From positions 80,263,184 through 80,327,183 of the forward strand of contig NC_067283.1 of the NCBI RefSeq assembly GCF_020740795.1: a stretch of DNA of 64,000 bases. Direction: 5' to 3'. Source of the DNA: Apus apus (lineage: Eukaryota; Chordata; Aves; Apodiformes; Apodidae). The notes below the pieces were generated by a model. That model saw only the letters and a list, made by a program, of their open reading frames with translations, was not told the origin of the DNA and ran no database searches. Of this stretch, positions 14,601 through 26,200 are shown one piece after another (positions within the stretch are counted from its first letter, which is position 1; each line of letters starts with the position of its first letter). The translations under genes and the position numbers were made by a program.

Positions 14601-17600
14601 AAAAGACCAAAGGGAAGTTCCATACTATGTGTCTTCATGCTCAGAGTATAAAGCTGAGGGAAGAAGGAAGGGGGGGATTTGGAGTGACGGCATTTGTCTT
14701 CCCAAGTAACCATTACGCATGATGGAGCCTGGCTATCCTGGAGATGGATGAAAACCTGCTTGGCAGTGGGAAGGAGTGAATGGTTTACTCTGTTTGCAAG
14801 CGTGGCTTTTGCTTTACCTATTAAACTGCCTTTATCCTAACCCATGAGTTTTCTCACTTAATACTCCTCCGATTCTCTCCCCCATCCCGCTGCAGGGGGA
14901 GTGAGTGAGGGGCTGTGTGGGTTGCCAGTTGGGTTTAAACCATGACACTCTCTCCTGCTGCTGTTTAGCCTTACCAGCTTTGTTTTACCTCTTCCTAAGT
15001 TCTTCTTGGTAGGCATTTGCTCTGTGATTCCAATATCATGACCTAAAGCAATACTTATGTGAAATACACCAACTGTAAATACTCAAATCTCTTAGCTATC
15101 TTCTAGGTTATTTTTAAAAATACTTGTTTTTAGGGAGTTGACCTTTCTGAAAGCAGATGCAATTGTAGCATTTTGTTTGTTTGTTCTGTTGCTCTTACAT
15201 GGATACTGAATACAAGTACATGCCATCTCCTGTTCCAGAAAACAGCAATACAAATTAGAAAGCAACATTTTGAGGCAGATAGATCCTGTGCATTACTCGG
15301 TGCCAACACAAAGGTTGCTTCATTTCCTAAAGGCTGCCTGAAATGGTGATCCATTAAGTCATTAAATGGTCACTGGGAGCACCTTGAAGTTCAGCCCCAC
15401 AGCTGCTGCCCAGTGTAGCTAGCCAGGCAATGTTTCTCAGTACCACTGACTTTTTGATCTCTCTCAGCATGTCAGCATCTCAGCAGGTCAGTGTTCCCAC
15501 CATCATCATATAATCAGAAATATGGACCTGGTGCTGTATTCATCTGTGTGGGCCCAAAACACAACACGAGGCTACAAGCGTATAATGTCACAGATAGCTG
15601 ATTCACTGGATTTGAGCCTATGCTTGTTTTAACAGACACTACTACTCTACCACTAGTACAGCTACTTCAGCTAGAAGTTTTATGGGAAAAGTAAAGATCC
15701 AGACCATGGTCTTTGAGCCTACCTTGCTGACTAAGGCTTAAAACAGTTGAAACAGAGAGCCATAAAGCACATGTTGCTCCTGGAGGCCCATCCTCGTCAC
15801 ACATCAGGCTAACATAGTACGGATCCAACTTCCAGCACTGGCTAGGGCCCTTCAGAGGACACTGCTGCTCCCACCATGCCCTCTGCCACGATGCCTTCCT
15901 TAATGGCTACCAAGATATAGCTGCCAACAGCCCACTGCATGTCCAGTAATACACATCTTTTGCAGGAAGCACAGCTGCCATTTCTGCCTATCAGGTGTAT
16001 GTATGCACGTACACACAATGTACACAACTGAAAAACACGACGGTGAGTTGAGAGAAAAGCGTGTATCTAGCATTAGTGAACCATGAAGTTAGTAGGTTCT
16101 TGGCTCAGTAGTTCAGCTGTCCATGACCCAAAGCCTGATTCAGTGCAGCACAACTCTTCTGCCCCTGGTCTTCTGCAGAGGTTAAAATTTAACTCTTACC
16201 TCCCTCATGTGTTTGGCTTGCTTTGTTTCTCCTTTCCATTCTCTCGCACTATAACCAAGTAGATCAACTTCTGTCAGCACACTGAGGTTCCCTAAATCAA
16301 GATTAATTCACAGATTAGTTACTTTCTGCTGTTCTGCATTTAAAGGGTAGTTGCAGGATGGGGGAATTAAGGAATACAGAATGATGACAAAAATATTACT
16401 TATGAGTTTTCTCCGAAGGTAGTTGCTCCACCTGAAATCCAAATGATAAAACAGGTGTCAAAAAGGAGTTCTCAAAGGTCACTGTTTACTAAAACAAGCA
16501 GCAGCATGGAGGCTTAAAGTCTGCATAATAAAAACCTACCGTTTCAGTAGCTGTGCTAAAAAGCTGTACAGCCTTCTGCAATACCAAAAAACAGCAACAA
16601 GGAAAGACATGCTTAGCATCAGCTGTCCTTTCACTTTTTGCCACATGAGACACAAGGATTGCTTGGCAGCTGTTGTCCAGGACCGCACCTCATGCCTTCC
16701 TAAAACAGGGGCAACAGAAGAGAGGAAAAAATTTTGTCACTGTGTTACAATACTTGTTTCTATTTGTTTTTTTTTACAAAAGGAAAAATCATCCAAGTAC
16801 AGCATCGCTCCATATGAAACACAAAAGATGAAATGTAAAAGTCACCATATTTTAAAATAAAATTGATATATATACTTCATATACTTATTTAAGTTTCTAG
16901 GGGTTTGTGTGCATGTGATTCACATTTCCAAGCTTTGCTCCACATAATGTAAGCTTCACAGGAAGACTGGCATCAAAACAACTCTTCAATAATAATAACT
17001 TTTCTTTTTTTTTTTTTCTTCAGGACATGCTGAACCTGTACTCTCATTAGTTTGCTATTAAGTCAAGGTTTTAAAGACAACAGATTCCTGGCAGTTGTAT
17101 TCTACAAATGGGACATATAATGCAATATTAGCTAAGCATCACACAACCGCTAGGGGAATTAAAGGAAAGTTCCCACCTCAATTTCGACAAGTTTAGTGTC
17201 AATTTAAAACGCAGGAGAAAGCTCTTCCCCAAGGATTTTCTAGACAGTTCAGGAATTCATCAAAAAGGGAGCGTGCTCTCACTGTTCTGTACAGACATAC
17301 ACACCAGAACATGTTACGGTCGCTCTCTTGGCACTACAGGCAGGCTTAGGGAAGGTCTTGGTTGGCTTTGCTGGTAAGAAACCCTAGAACTGAGAAAGGG
17401 CAAAGACAGTGTCTGTTTCCTAAATGAGAAATTTATCCTCTGGCTGAAATTTAAGCATAGGAAATTCCCAGAGTTTACAATCAAGAGCTGCTCTAGTGTT
17501 AACTTATTTATTTAGTACAAAACTATAAGAGAATTCAACCTTTAATAAAGGCATCCCCAGAGAAGACTGAGAAGATCTTTCTCCGGAGACTCCACAAAGG

Positions 17601-20600
17601 AAATTACTCATTCAGCATAATTTAATGTCAGTGGAACTTCTGCCCCTTCTGGCTTAAACAGAAAATTGAAAAGGGGCTTAAGTTTTCCAAGAACCTTTAG
17701 CCCATGCACTGTGGAAAACTCTCCAGTTATAGAGTTGCATATGAATCCCAACCTTGGCAATAAGATAAACAGTTACACGTACATTTTTACAAGCACTGTT
17801 GCGTATATACAGAGCAGTACTGCTATCTGGCCTTTTCCAATATTCTGTTGTTTGAAGAAGTTTTATTACAGGATGGCATATGCAAGTCATCCAGAAGCAA
17901 GACCCAGACCTCATCTCTCCCACGAATACAAAGCAGGTTAAGAGCTGGAAATGAAAAGGTGTTAATAAACTCTAAAGAGGTGATCGGAGAAGCTTTTTGG
18001 GTGCTAGTTCCGATTTACATAAAATTCCTATCACTGTGAGCAATACATTGTTTTCATCGTATGAAAACAACATGATGGACAGAATTTCTGTCAGCATCTA
18101 CTCATATGCTACACTAATGTGGACATACCTGGCACAACCAGGTACATTTTTAATAGGCACCGAAATTGCTACCTAGAGAACAACTGAGAATTAGTAACAG
18201 ATGACAGTCCTGGCAGAAATCAAGTCCCTGCAATTTCTTCTCTCTTCTCTAGGATAAAGGCATCAGCATTGAAAAAAAACAACCAGCAGACTGTCTGTAA
18301 CTAGAATGGAACCTGAAGACTTACAAATGTGGTTCAGCCCATGGATCAGTGGGTATTCTGGATTTATATTGTGACACTGTTGTATGAAAACCAATGATGA
18401 ATCAAACATAGTTCATTAACAGCAGTGTAAAATACAATATTGAAAGGAAGATGCAGGAGACTTTAATTATTTAAAATTACTGTATGGTCCCTCTTCTGAA
18501 TTTGCACTTAAGAAGTGAGAGCCGGTCCATCCGTTCAGATGACATACACTGCTTTATTGAGTACCAGGAATAAGTGCGAATGCAAAATTTCTTCCTTTGC
18601 TCCTTCTACTGGCAAAAAGATGAGATGAGTTTTTAAGCTGAATCAAAAAATCTTTTGAAAAAGCTTTTGATGGTATTAACCCTGCAAAAACCTCCTGGAG
18701 TCCAACAAACCCCCTTTCTAGGCACATGGTGCATGAGCAACTATTAATCAAGGAGTACTGGGAAGCACTGGTTTACTGGTTTCAATAAAAAAAATCAGAG
18801 AACATGAGATAATAGAATATTGTTAATCCATTTTTTTAAATTTAATATGGCTGATTTATAAGTAGGTGTTTCCCTAATAAAAAGCCCAATGGGAGAATGG
18901 GAAAACCTGCAAACAAGTGATTTTGATTATTTTTGCTACACTTACATTACAGCATACCCTGGACTTCATAAACCTTCCCTTCTGTCATGGGACAGCTGCT
19001 GTTCAAACAGCAGTTTCTAGTTAAAACAGATTCAGTTACTACTTTTGGTGCTTACATCACACTTAGAAATGTAATTACATTTTTTTATTCAAGTAAATGA
19101 CATTTAGAAGGGGCAGTGGGATCACGAAGTGCCACTTGTAAAAACACATCACGAGCAAGACAGGAATTAAAGAAGAGTTTAAAATAGATCTTTCCACCCC
19201 TTCAATATTCTTAAGAAACTGAAGAGCAATTAAACTAATAATACAGTGGCGGGGGAGTAAAATAAACCCACAGATTTTTAAACCAAATCCATTCCCTAGG
19301 ATACAGATCCAATTCATCCTGTTCCTTAAGAGATGTTGACAGTCTGTTGGTGCTGCGACCAGCTGCTGGGCTCACATCTCTTTGCAGACTGACCACGAGC
19401 ATCAACATGGGGATGGGGAGGCCCTACTTTGCACCCACGAAGAAGATAGGAGCCCTGGGACTTCTAAGACAGCTCCAACCAGAAATCTGGATGCACTGAG
19501 GTTGAATAGTGCTGAACCAGAAGCTGATAGCAGTGTTTATCTTACAATGCAAGTAGTACAATGTGTTTTCTTTTCATGCCACATCATCAACATCCTGCTA
19601 GTGCCAAACCTTAAGCATTTACTCCCCCACAAAGTCAGTAGGAGAGGCAGGCAGAAGACAAAAAAAAAGAAAACACAAAACAAAATAATCCCCCCCAAAA
19701 AACAAAACCCAAACAAATAAAACAAAAAAGGAACAACAACAAAAAACACAGCTGTATGAGTAAGAGACATCAGCAATATCTGCTTCTTTCACAAGCAACT
19801 CAAGAGGAGTCTCTAAAGAATTAGCCTCACATTTTTCTCCCTCACAACTTTTTTGGAGGCTGCCACCTTAAACATGCATAACTGATGAGGTGCAAAATGT
19901 AAGGAATGCACTTGGGAACTGGCAAGCAGCACTGCACACAGTGCGGAAGCACAATCCAATATTCCAGCATGTCTGATGGCACATTCAACTTTTTACTTTT
20001 TTTCTTTCCTCCCTGTAGCAAGGCCATCAGAAAGATAATAGTGTGTCTTCCAAATTTAAAAGTTGACTGTGTGGCTTAGTTTCAGGACATTCCTCTTCAC
20101 AGTCTTTTTGGTACTGAAAGCAGGACATGGTACTTTTTACCACAGAGTGACCAAATTTCATACTCCCATCACACAACACTATGTTTCTACTTCCCAAAAA
20201 GCAGGTATCCTTTCCTTCAAAGAGGAAGGCAGAATTTGGAATCACTCTGCCCACCCATATCCCTCCTTCTCCCTCCTCTCTTGGACCCAGAGCTACAAAG
20301 AGAAACTGAGAGATGCAAGGCTTGGTATGGAGGTCCAAGTCTGCCTACATTCATTGTGTGCCTGCAGAGCTCTCTTCATAGTTGCACATCACATCTTTTC
20401 AAACTATGTAGTATCAGTACTGAGGCATGTTATAAAATTGGTTGTCCTTCTTTTAAGGGAAAACAACCAAACTTAGCCTTACACAGCAAGCATCAGCATG
20501 ATGCACAGCTGCACCCACGTTGTGCACATATACCTCAACTGATTGAGCCTAGAGAGAGACAAAGACAAGAAGCTATGAATTATAAAAATTCAATACCTGT

Positions 20601-23211
20601 AATAGGTTATACTGCATAACAACTTAGAAGAGAGCAATGTGCTGCTTTAGGTAGTGCCAAGGGAAGAGAGTCTTCGGTTTCCCAGTTTATTATCCGTGCC
20701 ATTCCAAAAAAAAGAAAAACTACTCAAAACAAATCAAGTACAGAACATGTGGGAAGCACTGCTTAATTCAGTAACTATTTAATGAAAACCCCCTTATTTT
20801 ACAACTTGTTAAGCAAACCTTCCTCTCCTGTTCTAACGTAACAACTGGAGATCAAGATCTCTACTTGGTATAAAAAGAGAATGATTTACAAGACAGTAAT
20901 TATCAGCAACTTATTAAAATTTCAACCATGTCTGCTGATCAGATCTCAATTTCTACTCCAAAAAATAACAGAGAGAACCCCAGCCTCAAACAGTATCTAG
21001 AATCACACAATTATCTAGAAAATGGAATAGTTTTGGGAGCACTGAGGTCCATCACTTGCAAGAAAGGCCTTGTGTACACAGCTGTCCTGCAGAGGAGTCC
21101 CAGGTGCTCTTTCAGTCCATGTCCCGTTTCTACAAAGTTCTTTCAGGATAAACAGAGTAGAAAGGTGGCAGCCTCATCCTCAATGGGACCTGAACTGCCA
21201 CTGTAAATGTCTCTATCCAGTTGTGATCCTTATTTATTCCTGTTCTGTACCAACAATCATGATGTGTTTTTACCTACTGTCTGATTATCTAAAATATACC
21301 CTGTTAGAGTTACCTTTACAAACCAAAGTTAATCTATATATTCAAGACGCTAATGCATGCCCTAGGCTGCACATGCCACTTACCTCTCTACAAATTCCTA
21401 GAACAGCAAAAGGAAAGTTCGGTTCTTGATCTTCTGTATAATTCAGCTTCCTTTTTAAGGCACAGGGTGCCTCATCCAGGACCTCCACATGAACAAAGCT
21501 CAGCTACACTTCCATTTATGTAAGAAAAAAATGTAAGAGAAGCCTTCAGAGAATTTATAGTCCAGAACAATACATGAAAAGCATTTCATTCCACAGAAAG
21601 TAAGTATCTCTTTAAAGCTCTGGTTCCTAAGTATAAGTCAGAACCAACAAAAATACAAAATAACCTCCTTTTAAATTCCGTGACTGTGACGAATCTTTTT
21701 TTTGTGTGTTTTAATATGGAAAAAAATCCATCCTCATTCAGAATGGCTATTTAATGCCTATGCACTTAAAACAGAATTTAGATAAATGCACTGAATCTAT
21801 TATTTGGAGGAATATTTCCCTGCTGTGGAGTTGCATGTTGAGTCATCCCTAATGCCACTCATGTTTGTTTCTGGTTTATCTATTTGGAAATGCAAATCTC
21901 AAAATGCCTTTTAGACTTTTTTTTTTTTTTTTTTTTTTCTGTGCCTAATCCAAACTGACACAGTAAAAGAAATATTTTCCTCCTGAGCATCTTCTTAAGC
22001 TTCAAGTTTAGCTGAAAGGCAAAGTGGTATAAACACCTCGGGTTTTTCTGTTGATTTGTCTAAGTAACTGAAGCTTTGGTTATGGAAAAAAACGTTGAAG
22101 TCTTAGCAATAAGAATTCTTTTCCTCCTTTTTTTAATTCTTGTTTGCTAGGCAGCAAACTAGGCAACTTGTACCTACAGCCCAACCCGCCAAGGATGTGC
22201 AGTCATTAGGTGCTAATGAGGCTGCGCGGTACCATGGCCAGCATCCCTCTGGTCTCTCCAGGCAGAGCTCCAGCAGCAACTGTCCTGTGCTGGGGGCTCC
22301 CCTGAGTGGGAAGTGCCCCCAGGCCTGCCTGGACGTGCCGGACTCCGTGGGAGCGCAGGCGCCAGGGTCACTGCCAGCCAGGAGGAGCAGGACTTCTTGA
22401 GCCTGCTGCCCCAAAGGAAGGGACTGGTGGGCTCTGAGACTCCAGCACAACCTGCAGCAGTGGCCATCACATCAGTACTGGAGGCAGATGCAGGTGGCAA
22501 AGCCAAGGAGCCCTCCAACTGCACCTGAGCAGGGGGAAGACACCTGGATGGACAAAGTACTAATGTCAACAGAAACTCACATAGGAAAGATCTCAATGCA
22601 AGCAGCACAGAAGAACACAAATGCTTGTCGGACTCCACTGACAGCACTAATGGGACAAAACACCCCATGGATGGTCACAGGTGAGTCCCCAGCCCTTCAG
22701 TGGTCACTGGCTGGCTCCTGCCTGAACGGGGGTTTGATGTCTTGAAGAGTCCTTGTGTATCTCAGAGGAGATAGCAGCAAGAAGTGCCAGCTGACTTGGC
22801 AAGCATGAACTGCAGGACAGTCCAAGGCATTTCAAGTTTCTACCTGTCAATAAACAGTTATCCAAAGTGACAGCCCAAGTAACCCATGGCGATAAAAAAA
22901 ATCAACTCAACTGAGCTTGCTTACTGTCTAAGCAGTATCAGTCACAGCTGTCAGTTCTTACAGGCAGTGTGTACAGCTGCCATCGACCCTGCTCAGAAAG
23001 CCAGCCCCCTTTAACCAGATTGCACCCATGTAGCTTGTCATTCCCATCTCTGTACAGGGCCTCACCGCTGTACCCTCATCACACAGATTTTACGCCTGTC
23101 TTCAGAGCAGAGCCCTCTCCAGAAGTGCACCAGACTCTGTGCACAATGACATGCAATGCAGAGTTGTGTGTCTTTCACATGGATTAATAATCACAAATAA
23201 TTTACCAATCA

Positions 23212-23296
<85 letters not shown>

Positions 23297-26200
23297 TACA
23301 GAATCATAGAATGGTTTCGGTTGGAAGGGACCGTAAAGATAATCTAGTGCCAACCCCCTGCATGGACAGAGACAGCTCCCACTAGACCAGGTTGCTCAAA
23401 GTCTTAACATTTGGCATCCACAACTCTTCTAGGCAACCTGTTCCAGTGTCTCAGCCCCCTCATGCTGAAGAACTTCTCCCTAATATCTAATTTAAATCTC
23501 CCCTCTTTCAGCTTAAAACCATTACCCCTTGTCTTATTGCTACAGGCCCTTGTAAAAAGTTCCTCCCTGGCTTTCCTGTAGGCCCCTTCAGGTACTGAAA
23601 GGCTGGTATAAATAAGGTCTCCCCAGAGCCTTCTCCAGGCTGAAAAGAATCTGTCAGTGTGTCAGATGAGAAAGCCTCTCTACTCCCACCAGAAATGTGC
23701 AGAGGTCATTCCAGCTGTGTAATTTGTTGGGCTTGGGAGCTTTACCCGTCTCTCTCTCCTTCTTCCTAAAAGAGATTAGAAACAGAAGGAAAAGGCAACA
23801 CAGAACAAAATATTGAAGCCATGACTCTGAACACTAATGAAAGAAATTACATCTCTCTCCCCTTGCCTCTCAATGTCCAGCTTGATGGCAGTCAAACCTG
23901 CAGCTTTATTCTGTCAAGCTAATGCTATTAGGATGGAAGCAGCTGGCGTGTTTAAACCCTGCTCTCTGTTCATCTTTTAAAGGGCAACAGTTTCAATCTG
24001 GCATTTTTAATGAGCTCACTCACAGAGGAGTCCTTTGCTATTTTTTGAGGTATTACTGTGCACTTGCCTAAAACCTTAACCAAAAAAAGGCATGTTCAAA
24101 GGTAGAACTGACTCCATCGAGATAACAGAAATTTCAGTTACTATCACTCAGTGTGATAGTCATAGCTAGTAGAAACATTTCATTAAAATGTGATGCACTT
24201 TTGGTTTAGTTACAGACATTTGGATGCCCCGAGAAGCTTGAAGTGAAGCACTCTGGACATTGCTCACAGGGACCAAGAGACCTTGGTTTCCTGACTCCTC
24301 TGTATTTGCATGAACTGCCCAAGAACTGGGCAGTTATGGAGCAAGGTAAACATAAAACATGCACCCCTGTAAAATATGGTCAAGTGCAACCCTGCATATT
24401 GAGCTCTTCTCCGGGGGCTGGCACTTGGCAGAGGTACAACTTATTTTACTTGTAAACTGAAGCAAATGAAATACAGAGTTCTGGGCAGTTTCCAACCTTA
24501 GAAGAGAGCAGTATCATTTTTAGAGATATACAACAAGATGCAATTCCCTGTTTTTAAGACCTCAGCCTTCGGCAAGCATGTCACAGATTAAATTGGTGTG
24601 CAGGAAGTGAAATGAAACGAAACCAGAACTGAGGAACAGAGAACGCATCCGTACGTCGCTGCTGGACAAATGTGCAGGCACACACATGGCACGGAGCTCT
24701 GCTCAGCACAAAGCTGTAGGACGTCTCTTTTGTCACACGGACAGACCCGAAATGAGTATTTAAGTTTGCGGAAAGACTTATTTTGCACAGCCTCAGCAAT
24801 TAAAACCTGCCAGCATTTCCCCACTGGCAGCTGACCTGTGAGCAGCACCAAGCACCTTGTCATGATGCCTCACTGCTGCACAGATGCTTCATGACAGTCA
24901 AAGGCCCACACCCACCATATCATGTCAGGGCACTAGTTTGATGGTAAGGTACACGTTTTCCACTTCCTTAGCACCATTCATGCAACATGACCATTCGGCC
25001 CCTGGAAACATAAATACTCAACACTCAAAAATTCTGGAAAATCTTGGCAGCATATTATGGACAAGAAATCTGAGACAGGGTCTTGCCCAGGACCACATAC
25101 AGAGCTAGTGGCAGAACTAGAGATTGAGCATATACAGCCACACCATCCCATATTTTTAGCCCTCCACCTTAACATGATGTGGCTCAAACAGGACAATATA
25201 AGTCTCCCACTCAGCCCACAGCCTTCTCCTCCTCAGAGAAATTTTGTTCAAAGAAATGTTTGGGCAGCGCAAGCTGCCCTGCTAGCCACATCTCTGCATG
25301 GGTACTAGGTGTAAATGGCGCCTGTCCCTGATGATGACCTGGGGACAAGAACTAGAGACACACTTCCTCTCTTGGTTGGGAGCTTCTAGCACCTCTGCAC
25401 AGGCTACTGAGAAATCCCAAGCACTGGGGTCTGGATACTGAGGATGCCAAAACCGGATGGTGGTGTTCCTCAGCAGTGAAAAAATGGGAATAAATTACAG
25501 AATAAGGCTGCAAAGAAACTAAAACCTGCTGGCATAAAACTTTCTCAAAAAATTCATGAAGTAGCCTACACCAGTTTCTGGAGTATTTTACATGTCTGCC
25601 TTCACTGGGGACTCCTCAGGAAGTGGACAGTAACACCGTGATGTGCTTTTTTCCCCTCACTTATGTTGGGTCAAAATTTTGATGTGATTTTATATGATCA
25701 GGCAACAGACAGCCAGTCCAACTATAAGTTATACTGTTAATGGGAAAAAAACACAACCAAACAACAAACCAAAAAGCTTTTCATCATACCAAATTTTGGG
25801 ATATACAAACTAAACTCTTTGTAGCACCTCAGAGGTCGTACAAGACCCCTAGCTACAAACTCCACCCTTAACACTGTCATTGACCACTTTTCCATTGCTG
25901 TGGCTGGAGTACACAACTCCCGAGAGTTTCCTATCTTTCAACTGACATTTTAGTTAATAAACAGCTATTTCTCTGTCTTTCTGGAAGGCACGACATTGTT
26001 GTGTCTGATCCCCAGTGCTGCAACCCTGCACAGGGGAACTAGTGTTTGTCATGCTGGGAATTCCAGCAACAGAGCACATGGGCAGAGTTCCCTGTTACTG
26101 CTATATGCAGACACCACACCACCTGTTTCAACCCAGGAGTGCAGCAAGGATGCCACGTGTCCACCATACTTTCCCGAATTCCCTCGAAACAGAGAACAGA

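Noticed and set aside
23213-23296. Direct repeats considered as a CRISPR array
   Set aside because: A 3-bp perfect microsatellite in a vertebrate genome with no spacers.
23102-23353. Frame with a long Asn run
   Set aside because: It is simply the translated ATT microsatellite.
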